Shown here piece by piece: positions 33,047 through 39,597 of a DNA stretch of 50,159 bases (within the stretch, counting starts at the first letter, position 1; each line of letters opens with the position of its first letter). The notes beneath the pieces were generated by a model. That model did no database searches. It saw nothing but the letters and a program-made list of their open reading frames with translations, and was not told where the DNA came from. The stretch is from contig PLEG01000017.1 of NCBI GenBank assembly GCA_003136975.1, positions 5,069-55,227 on the forward strand, given 5' to 3'. A program made the position numbers and the translations under genes. Origin of the DNA: Gemmatimonadota bacterium (GTDB taxonomy: Bacteria; Gemmatimonadota; Gemmatimonadetes; Gemmatimonadales; Gemmatimonadaceae).

Positions 33047-34401
33047 CCGCACCCGCGGTCGCGCTGGGAGTGGGCGGCTTGGGTGGCCTCACCATGCACG
33101 GAACTCCGTCGTTGCGCCTCCCCGGAGAGCACTTTGCGGCAGCACTGTTCTTTTTGAGCGCTGGTGCTGTCGGGCTCGTGTGGATCGCACCAGAGCTATC
33201 CGTGGGCATGTATCTGTCGCCGCATGTCGCCGGCGTAACGCATTGCTTCACGCTGGGCTGGCTCAGCATGACAATCTTCGGCGCGCTATACCAACTACTG
33301 CCAGTTGCTCTCGGTGTTTCAATTCACTCGGAGAGCGCTGGCCATGCAAGCTTCTGGACGTTCGCGCCAGGCGTGGCACTTTTTGCTTCTGGTGTGGCGT
33401 TCAGCTCATTGACGCTGCGTTACATCGGAATCGCGTTGATATCGATTGGCGTTCTCTGCCTCGTGATCAACGTAACACTGTCGCTCCGGCGAGTCGTCGC
33501 GCGTGATGTTATCTGGACAGCGGTCACGATCGCACTGTCATTCCTCACCCTCACACTGTTCATTGGCGCTCTGCTCGCGGAAAATCTGCACATCGGATTC
33601 CTGGGCAGCTGGCGCGTTCGCGTGTTGGCGACGCATCTCCATGTTGCGCTGCTCGGATGGGTGCTCATGATGATCGTCGGCATATCGCATCGGCTCCTGC
33701 CGATGTTTTTGCTGGCGCACACCGCCGATACACGGTGGACGCGTCGTGCGCTCACGTCGCTGGCAAGTGGTGTGGTGGTGCTCGGATTGGGACTCACCAT
33801 CAATCAGACATTTCTATACACGACGTTGCCATGGATTGGACTCGCGCTCGTCGAAGCCGGAATCGTCTGCTTTCTGATTCAGGCGACACTGTTCTTCAAG
33901 GCGCGCAAACGTCCGCGCCTGGATGCGGGATTGCGCCACGCCGCGACCGCGCTGGTATTTCTCGCGATGACGGCGGCACTCGCGCCAGTCGTGTTGTTGA
34001 GAGGGATCGAGCACAGACAACTTGATACCGCGTATGTGCTGTTGGGGCTGCTTGGAGGACTCACGCTCTACGTGATTGGCCAGTTCTACAAAGTTGTGCC
34101 GTTCCTCGCATGGATGGCGCGGTTCCGCGACGACATGGGGAAAAAGCGCGTGCCAACAGTTGCCCAGTTGTATTCACCGCGTGTCGCACACACCGACCTG
34201 GTGTTGCTTGTGACAGGAATCGTGGGAATGACTGCTGGCATCGCGACGGGCGTCGAGTTGGTAGTGCGTGTTGCAGCAATTCTTTTCGCCGCTGGTATCG
34301 CGCTATTCGTCAGTCAGATCATACGCGTGGCGTTTGGCACGTCGTTCGGAGGTATCGTCCCATTGGCTCCAGCAACCACCACCGCAAGGGCGCTCGGATG
34401 A
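33043..34401 (+). CDS. NnrS/CcoN-like polytopic membrane protein
   Basis: This protein of 452 residues has about twelve membrane helices and starts at a GTG overlapping the mrp stop. Two segments repeat the haem-copper-like pattern. The first is HVAGVTHCFTLGWLSMTIFG followed by ALYQLLPVA (His61, His67). The second is THLHVALLGWVLMMIVGISH followed by RLLPMF (His198, His200, His216). The same pattern occurs once in the small protein at 24552, so this protein looks like two or three such four-helix units joined. It is related to NnrS and to uncharacterised cytochrome oxidase subunit I-like proteins, but it lacks a full oxidase ligand set. A role in nitric oxide tolerance is likely from context, not proven. 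Confidence 0.82.
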   Translation: MTAPAVALGVGGLGGLTMHGTPSLRLPGEHFAAALFFLSAGAVGLVWIAPELSVGMYLSPHVAGVTHCFTLGWLSMTIFGALYQLLPVALGVSIHSESAGHASFWTFAPGVALFASGVAFSSLTLRYIGIALISIGVLCLVINVTLSLRRVVARDVIWTAVTIALSFLTLTLFIGALLAENLHIGFLGSWRVRVLATHLHVALLGWVLMMIVGISHRLLPMFLLAHTADTRWTRRALTSLASGVVVLGLGLTINQTFLYTTLPWIGLALVEAGIVCFLIQATLFFKARKRPRLDAGLRHAATALVFLAMTAALAPVVLLRGIEHRQLDTAYVLLGLLGGLTLYVIGQFYKVVPFLAWMARFRDDMGKKRVPTVAQLYSPRVAHTDLVLLVTGIVGMTAGIATGVELVVRVAAILFAAGIALFVSQIIRVAFGTSFGGIVPLAPATTTARALG

Positions 34402-35252
34402 ACAACAGCGTTACCCCAATCAAAGCCTCCGACAAACTACAGAGCCTGTTCGCAAGAGACGATCGATTAATCGATGTCGTTGCGGGCCACTCGCCACAAC
34501 TGGCCAAGCTTCGCAACTCTCCCATGCGTCGCATCATGGCACGTGTTACGACGGTGGCGCAGGCGGCCCGGCTCTGCAACATGCCGGCTGAGTCGCTGGT
34601 CAGGGAACTGAATCTCGTACTGGGAATCGAGACTGTCCCTGCCGATATCCTGGATACCAGCGGGACAGCAGCGATTCCTGAGGATTTGTCGTCGCTGCCA
34701 TCGTTTGCATCTGCGGTGGAGCTCGACGTACGCGACGACTTGAGTAAGGGTGGCGAGCCGTTCTCGAGAATCATGGCCGCCGTTGCGGCCCTTGGCGAGA
34801 ATGAAGTGTTGCATCTCCGCGCTCCGTTCGAGCCGGTGCCGCTTCTTGCCGTGATGCAGAAGCGGGGCTTTGGCCACAAGACAGAACAGCACGCGGCCGA
34901 CGATTGGTCAGTCTGGTTCTTCCGTCAGAATACTGCATCGCAACATCCAGCTGTCACTCAAGCGAGGGCGACACACGTACCCAACGGATCTGTAAATCGA
35001 AATGAAGGCGACACAGCCATCGACGCGGTCCGAACTGAAGTGCGGCTCGACGTGCGCGATCTGGAGCCGCCTGAACCGTTGGTGCGAACACTCGAGGCGT
35101 TGGAGAGTTTACCAATCGGCAGCGTACTCGTGCAAGTAAACATGCGCATCCCGCAGTTCCTCCTACCCATTCTCAGAGAGCGAGGTTTTCACTTTACGAT
35201 AGACGAGTCGCAACCGAACGAAGTACAGGTCAGAATCTGGCGCAACGAGTAG
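34398..35252 (+). CDS. DUF1858 - DUF2249 - DUF2249 protein
   Basis: This soluble protein of 284 residues starts at an ATG that overlaps the preceding stop (ATGA). Residues 5-78 form a DUF1858 domain (DKLQSLFARDDRLIDVVAGH; SPMRRIMARVTTVAQAARLC). Two DUF2249 domains follow: the first (about 108-178) opens ELDVRDDLSKGGEPFSRIMA and the second (about 212-284) opens RLDVRDLEPPEPLVRTLEAL. DUF2249 is a small ferredoxin-like, TusA/SirA-related fold often found beside NnrS, hemerythrins and nitric oxide reductases. The TusA active-site cysteine is not present in either copy. The frame is open upstream to 34110, but that part lies inside the membrane-protein gene and is rejected. Confidence 0.87.
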   Translation: MNNSVTPIKASDKLQSLFARDDRLIDVVAGHSPQLAKLRNSPMRRIMARVTTVAQAARLCNMPAESLVRELNLVLGIETVPADILDTSGTAAIPEDLSSLPSFASAVELDVRDDLSKGGEPFSRIMAAVAALGENEVLHLRAPFEPVPLLAVMQKRGFGHKTEQHAADDWSVWFFRQNTASQHPAVTQARATHVPNGSVNRNEGDTAIDAVRTEVRLDVRDLEPPEPLVRTLEALESLPIGSVLVQVNMRIPQFLLPILRERGFHFTIDESQPNEVQVRIWRNE

Positions 35253-35308
35253 ATACTCGAATTGCGTGTTGTTTTTTCGATCATCATTTCCACTCAATGG
35301 AGCAATAC

Positions 35309-35566
35309 ATGCCACAGCCACCGACACCATCAGATACTACTTCACCGATCGAACTTGACGCCCGTATCATACCGCCGCGCGACAAGCACCCAAAGATCTT
35401 TAGCACGTTCGACAGCCTCAAGAGCGGCCAGTCCATGATCCTCATCAACGATCATGACCCGCGCCCACTTCGTTATCAACTTGCCGCCGAGCGGCCGGAT
35501 AGTTTTGAGTGGGCATACCAGGAAGAGGGACCGACAGTCTGGCGTGTTCGTATTGACAGGAAGTGA
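35309..35566 (+). CDS. Stand-alone DUF2249 protein
   Basis: This protein of 85 residues is essentially one DUF2249 domain: IELDARIIPPRDKHPKIFST, then LKSGQSMILINDHDPRPLRY and the closing EGPTVWRVRIDRK. ATG 35309 is chosen because GGAG ends six bases before it. An in-frame ATG at 35297 lies ahead of that site. It follows the two-copy DUF2249 gene by 56 bp on the same strand. The HDPRPLRYQL motif is better kept here than in the double protein, so this may be the functional form and the double copies structural. Its activity is unknown. Confidence 0.87.
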   Translation: MPQPPTPSDTTSPIELDARIIPPRDKHPKIFSTFDSLKSGQSMILINDHDPRPLRYQLAAERPDSFEWAYQEEGPTVWRVRIDRK

Positions 35567-35732
35567 CCACGGCAAGCCCAATTTCTGGCGGAACCGCCCC
35601 AACCAGGCGTACGGACTCGAGCCGATTCTGGCTGCGACGGATGTCACGATCGCGCCTGGTCGGGGATTCCCTCATGAATTTTCCACCTTCCCCCGACTAA
35701 ATCGAGTGGAGGAAATGGCATAGGTTTCTGCA

Positions 35733-37247
35733 ATGATTACTGCGTCTGAACGTGTTGCGCTTCCGCCCGTCATTCAGGGTGGAATGGGAGTGGGGGTCTC
35801 GAACTGGATGCTCGCGCGAGCTGTCGCTCAGAGGGGACAGCTCGGCGTGGTATCGGGGACGGCGCTTGACACGGTGTTCGTGCGACGCCTGCAGGATGGC
35901 GATCCAGGCGACCATATGCGGCGTGCGATCGATCACTTTCCTATCCCGCAAGTGGGCGCGGACGCGCTGAAGCGCTATTTCCTTGACGGCGGCAGAGCAC
36001 CAGGCCAGCCGTATAAGATGCTCCCCATGTACAAGCAGGTAGTGAGTGTTGCGCGCCAGCAGATCACAATGCTCGCCAACTTCGTGGAGGTGTACCTGGC
36101 GAAGGAAGGCCACGACGGTGTGGTGGGCGTGAATCTTCTCACGAAAGTCCAATTGCCCAATCTCGCGTCGTTGTGTGGCGCGATGCTCGCTGGCGTTGAT
36201 TACGTGTTGATGGGTGCGGGGATACCGCGCGAGATACCTGGCGTGCTTGACGCTTTCGCGGAACACCGCACCGCCTCGATCAGGTTCGACGTCGAAGGAG
36301 TGCCGTCCGCCGAGCCTGAGTATCTCACGTTCGACCCGCAGGCCCACGGCGTTGGTCTGGACATACCGATGAAGCGGCCCCGTTTCATCGCAATCGTCGC
36401 GGCCAGCTCGCTAGCTGCGACACTTGCACGGAAGGCGAATGGGCGCGTCGATGGCTTTGTGGTCGAGGGTCCAACCGCCGGCGGCCACAACGCGCCGCCC
36501 CGCGGCAAGTTGCAGCTTGACGAAAGAGGAGAGGCAATTTACGGAGAGCGCGACGCTGTCGATCTGGAGAAAATTATGGCTCTTGGCGTTCCGTTCTGGC
36601 TTGCCGGAGGATATGGTTCGCCCGAGAAGCTTGCGGAAGCGCTAAACGCGGGAGCGACAGGCGTGCAGGTCGGTACGGCATTTGCATTCTGCGACGAGTC
36701 AGGCCTAAAGAACGACTACAAGCGGGCACTCTTGGAAAAGGTCCGTTCGGGCACGGCACGAGTATTCACCGACTCAGTGGCTTCACCGACAAGTTTCCCA
36801 TTCAAAGTTGCACAATTGGAAGGGTCGCTTTCCGAGGACCAAGTCTATTCCGCTCGCCCCCGCATCTGTGACCTGGGTTATTTGCGCGAAGCATACAGAA
36901 CGCCGTCGGGAGCGATCGACTACCGCTGCTCCGCAGAACCCGTGACCACGTATTTGTCAAAGGGCGGACGGCTCGAAGACACATCGGGGAAGAAATGCCT
37001 CTGCAACGCTCTCCTGGCGAACATCGGACACCCGCAGGTACGAAACGGAAAATACACCGAGCAGGCTCTGATTACCTCGGGAAATGACTTGGTGGGTGTC
37101 GATCGGTTCCTGCGGCCTGGTGCCTCAACTTACAGCGCGGCGGATGTGATTGCGAAACTGATAACCGGCGTCGGCTCTCGCGTCAGGTCAAGCGGAGATG
37201 CGAGCCATCCGCGTCCAGCTTGTGCTCGTGACCTAAGTCATTGCTGA
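35733..37247 (+). CDS. Nitronate monooxygenase-like flavoprotein with Cys-rich C terminus
   Basis: This FMN-binding TIM-barrel protein has 504 residues. The N terminus LPPVIQGGMGVGVSNWMLAR and QLGVVSGTALD are the nitronate monooxygenase/FabK-type FMN signature. VVEGPTAGGHNAPPRG (residues 243-258) carries the catalytic-loop His, and FWLAGGYGSPEKL with ATGVQVGTAFAFCDESG forms the phosphate site. It is longer than usual (320-380 residues). The extra C-terminal part holds Cys379, Cys399, Cys422 and Cys424 (GKKCLCNALLANIG), spaced so that they could bind a metal or Fe-S cluster. Related long forms include PfaD-type enoyl reductases. A ferredoxin gene follows within 80 bp, suggesting it as redox partner (inference). 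Confidence 0.87.
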   Translation: MITASERVALPPVIQGGMGVGVSNWMLARAVAQRGQLGVVSGTALDTVFVRRLQDGDPGDHMRRAIDHFPIPQVGADALKRYFLDGGRAPGQPYKMLPMYKQVVSVARQQITMLANFVEVYLAKEGHDGVVGVNLLTKVQLPNLASLCGAMLAGVDYVLMGAGIPREIPGVLDAFAEHRTASIRFDVEGVPSAEPEYLTFDPQAHGVGLDIPMKRPRFIAIVAASSLAATLARKANGRVDGFVVEGPTAGGHNAPPRGKLQLDERGEAIYGERDAVDLEKIMALGVPFWLAGGYGSPEKLAEALNAGATGVQVGTAFAFCDESGLKNDYKRALLEKVRSGTARVFTDSVASPTSFPFKVAQLEGSLSEDQVYSARPRICDLGYLREAYRTPSGAIDYRCSAEPVTTYLSKGGRLEDTSGKKCLCNALLANIGHPQVRNGKYTEQALITSGNDLVGVDRFLRPGASTYSAADVIAKLITGVGSRVRSSGDASHPRPACARDLSHC

Positions 37248-37323
37248 TGCGGACGCCGACTCCCTAGAATCTGCTGTGAATTCCCCCATGGGGTACCAAC
37301 TGGGGAGGACAGGAGAGGTGTGC

Positions 37324-37617
37324 GTGGTGGTCGGCAAATGGATGCCCATCATTCTTGCGGATCAATGCACAGGATGTGGTTTGTGTGAGGACGCTTGCGG
37401 TCCCAAGTCTTTAGCAATGGTGGACGGGCTTGCGGTGCTTGTGCTCCCAGATACATGCGGAAGTGAGGAGCATTGCATCTCGGCTTGCCGCGACGAAGCC
37501 ATCCAAATGGCTTGGCTGCCCTTCTCCGGAGACAGAGCCATCGGTCGATGGAGCGATGAAACGGAGCGAGAAGCAGTGACAAAGAATCCTGACGGCAGCG
37601 ATTCCTTGGGAGATTAG
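37324..37617 (+). CDS. Ferredoxin with seven cluster cysteines
   Basis: This small Fe-S protein has about 97 residues. The first motif is canonical, CTGCGLCEDACGP (C-x2-C-x2-C-x3-C). The second is altered, CGSEEHCISAC (C-x5-C-x3-C), giving seven cysteines, so one [4Fe-4S] plus a [3Fe-4S] cluster or a single cluster is likely. A tail of about 40 residues without motif follows. Several GTG starts are possible; GTG 37324 lies eight bases after AGGAG (37311-37315), and GTG 37276 and ATG 37342 are alternatives. It follows the nitronate monooxygenase-like gene on the same strand and may supply its electrons. Confidence 0.8.
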   Translation: MVVGKWMPIILADQCTGCGLCEDACGPKSLAMVDGLAVLVLPDTCGSEEHCISACRDEAIQMAWLPFSGDRAIGRWSDETEREAVTKNPDGSDSLGD

Positions 37618-37679
37618 GCATCAACTATTTTTCGATGAACGGCTGTGTCGCCCGTGAATTCCGCGATTTTGTCAGAGCG

Positions 37680-37997
37680 CTAACGCCGCGACTTATCTGC
37701 CATCCAAGTGAAGGCACGGGTGGCCGCGGGCAAGCCCAGGGTACTCACGGCCAGCACGGCAACATGGTTAATTTCTGCTGTCGTGACGCCCGACTTCCGC
37801 GCATTTCGGACCGCGGAATGCGTCGCGCCTTCCAGGCCCGCGCCAATCGAGAGAGCGACCTTTACCAAACGCCTGGTCTTTTCGTCCAGCGGACCTGCAT
37901 CGTGGCACTGGTCACCTAGTTGATTGAAGGCTTTCCATACATCAGGATAGCGCTTCCTGAAGTCCTGCACAGGTTTTGGCAATGATCCTCGCGGCAT
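37680..37997 (-). CDS. Carboxymuconolactone decarboxylase (AhpD-like) family protein
   Basis: This all-helical CMD-fold protein has 105 residues. The central signature is LVKVALSIGAGLEGATHSAV followed by RNARKSGVTTAEINHVAVLA. The redox-active Cys-x-x-Cys of AhpD and the Cys-x-x-His of related proteins are both missing (the position reads GATHS), so peroxidase support activity is unlikely. Cys31 is the only cysteine. AGAGGGGA lies about eight bases before ATG 37997. It is divergent from the Rrf2-nar operon across about 230 bp, and the shared palindromes there may control both directions. Confidence 0.88.
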   Translation of the reverse strand: MPRGSLPKPVQDFRKRYPDVWKAFNQLGDQCHDAGPLDEKTRRLVKVALSIGAGLEGATHSAVRNARKSGVTTAEINHVAVLAVSTLGLPAATRAFTWMADKSRR

Positions 37998-38127
37998 TTG
38001 CGTGATCCCCTCTCATGGTTCTTGACCCTATCTCTAGATTAGCGCATTTCCACCTCTCTTCACGGTTCGCGAATCGCCGAGAATGCGGTGAATGGAGTCG
38101 GTCGGGGTGTATATCGTGTCGCGACGC

Positions 38128-38155
38128 GATCACACGCAAGTGTGATCCTAATCAC
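38128..38155 (+). promoter_or_regulatory. Overlapping palindromes before the rrf2-nar operon
   Basis: GATCACAC-GCAA-GTGTGATC (38128-38147) is a perfect palindrome. Its right half is also the left half of GTGAT-CCTA-ATCAC (38142-38155), a perfect 5-4-5 Crp/Fnr-type site. Three GTGATC-type half-sites therefore share 28 bp. The second site resembles the one at 26832. No clear -10 was found at the class II distance. Confidence 0.6.
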
Positions 38156-38230
38156 GCAGATATAGGACAACAATCACAGACGCGATTAGTCGGAGGAGAT
38201 TAAAAAGACTTGTACATCCAGAGATCAACA

Positions 38231-38698
38231 ATGCTCTCCACTACTTCGGAATATGCTCTCAGGGCTCTGGCGCATCTGGCAGGTCAGCCTCAAGGGGCGG
38301 CCCTTCTGGGCAGAGATCTCGCCAAGGCGGCGGACATCCCCGCAAACTACCTCTCCAAGATCCTGCTCACGCTGCGCAATGCCAAGCTAGTGGATACGAC
38401 TCGAGGTTCAGGCGGTGGGTATCGTCTGCATAGGCCAGCGGGAGAGATCTTCTTGATCGACGTGGTCGAATTGTTTGACGGTATATCTCGAAATAAGCCG
38501 GCCTGTTTTCTCCAACACCAGAAGCCGTGTTCGAGTACGTCCTCCTGCAACGCCCATATTTTGTGGGCCGACGTCCAAGCAAGATACCTGGGTTTCTTGG
38601 TTTCCACTCCGCTCTCAACCCTGGCTCCGCAAATGCCACCCCCCGGCGGTATTTCTCCGTATGCCGCGGATCTTCCAGTTGCAGGAGGTCAGGGATGA
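38231..38698 (+). CDS. Rrf2-family (NsrR/IscR-like) regulator
   Basis: This transcription factor has 155 residues. ATG 38231 gives the typical family opening MLSTTSEYALRALAHLAGQP. A TTG at 38210, eleven bases after a strong GGAGGAG, is a possible longer start. The winged helix (DLAKAADIPANYLSKILLTL) is followed by the wing GSGGGYRLHRPAGEI. Three cysteines, Cys92, Cys100 and Cys106 (C-x7-C-x5-C), are placed like the cluster ligands of NsrR and IscR, so an Fe-S cluster sensitive to nitric oxide or oxygen is likely. Its stop overlaps the ATG of the cytochrome gene (ATGA), so regulator and nitrate reductase operon are translated together, which suggests autoregulation. Confidence 0.88.
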   Translation: MLSTTSEYALRALAHLAGQPQGAALLGRDLAKAADIPANYLSKILLTLRNAKLVDTTRGSGGGYRLHRPAGEIFLIDVVELFDGISRNKPACFLQHQKPCSSTSSCNAHILWADVQARYLGFLVSTPLSTLAPQMPPPGGISPYAADLPVAGGQG

Positions 38699-39597
38699 AA
38701 TCGAGCTACGGACTGCGCAATCGGGGCACGGCAGAGACGAAGCCTTTTCTGTGCTCACGCGTTCCTCTTGTCATTGCCGCGCTGGCGGTCCTTCTGTTCT
38801 GTGCAAATGCGAACTCTTGGGGGCAGGACGCCGCAGCATTCTTCAAGCAGAACTGTACGAGTTGTCACACCATTGGTGGCGGGCGGCTCACCGGGCCAGA
38901 TCTCAAGGACGTTACGACTCGCAAGGATCGTGCGTGGTTTGTCCAGTTCCTGCAGAGCCCGAAAGCAATAATCGATAGCGGTGATCCCTACGCCGCGAAG
39001 CTGCAGCAGGAAGCACGCGGCGTCGTGATGCCGAACATTGCGAACCTGAGCCCACAGCAGGCGCAGGCGCTGCTCGACATGATTGCTGCCGAATCCAAGC
39101 TGCCGCGCTCGCAGTTCGCTGGAATGCAGATCAGCGACCGCCCGCTGACGGCGCAGGACGTGGCGAAAGGGAAGCTGGTTTTTCTGGGTGAGCAGCGGTT
39201 GAGCGGTGGCGGCCCGGCGTGCATGTCCTGTCACACGATGAAAGGACTGACGTTGCTCGGCGGCGGACGGCTCGGTCCCGATCTCACACGGGTTTATGAG
39301 CGGCTGCTGGGGCGCAAGGGATTGGCGGCGTGGTTGTCGTCGCCGGCAAGTCCCACGATGTCACCGGTATTCAAAGACCACGCGATCCAGCCCGATGAGA
39401 TCCTCTCGCTCGTGGCCCTATTTGAAGACTCCGCGAAAAAAGGCGGGCAGGATGACACTACTTCGTTGCTGAATTTCTTCCTGCTCGGAGTGGGCGGCAT
39501 GGTGCTGGGCCTGATTTCGCTGGACGCGCTTTGGAAAACGCGGCTTCGGGGAGTGCGCCGGAGCATGGTCCACAAAGACGACCGAGGTGAAGGATGA
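38695..39597 (+). CDS. Membrane-anchored dihaem cytochrome c (NarC-like)
   Basis: This periplasmic cytochrome has 300 residues. ATG 38695 is preceded by AGGAGG. A signal peptide covers residues 22-43 ([19 protein letters not shown]). Two c-type haem sites are visible, CTSCH (54-58) and CMSCH (176-180), with likely axial Met112 (VVMPNIA) and Met222 (TMSPVF). A C-terminal membrane helix (about 258-277, [20 protein letters not shown]) and a basic cytoplasmic tail anchor it. Position and layout match the dihaem NarC that opens the narCGHJI operon of Thermus. It overlaps the Rrf2 gene before it and narG after it, each by four bases, so it is an integral part of the operon and a likely electron link on the periplasmic side. 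Confidence 0.9.
   Translation: MKSSYGLRNRGTAETKPFLCSRVPLVIAALAVLLFCANANSWGQDAAAFFKQNCTSCHTIGGGRLTGPDLKDVTTRKDRAWFVQFLQSPKAIIDSGDPYAAKLQQEARGVVMPNIANLSPQQAQALLDMIAAESKLPRSQFAGMQISDRPLTAQDVAKGKLVFLGEQRLSGGGPACMSCHTMKGLTLLGGGRLGPDLTRVYERLLGRKGLAAWLSSPASPTMSPVFKDHAIQPDEILSLVALFEDSAKKGGQDDTTSLLNFFLLGVGGMVLGLISLDALWKTRLRGVRRSMVHKDDRGEG

Noticed and set aside
34110-34397. Upstream extension of the DUF1858-DUF2249 gene
   Set aside because: It lies inside the preceding membrane-protein gene. The ATGA overlap at 34398 and the start of the DUF1858 fold fix the shorter form.
35454-35723. Open frame of 89 codons overlapping the end of the DUF2249 gene
   Set aside because: It starts inside a supported gene in another frame, with no ribosome site and no family resemblance.
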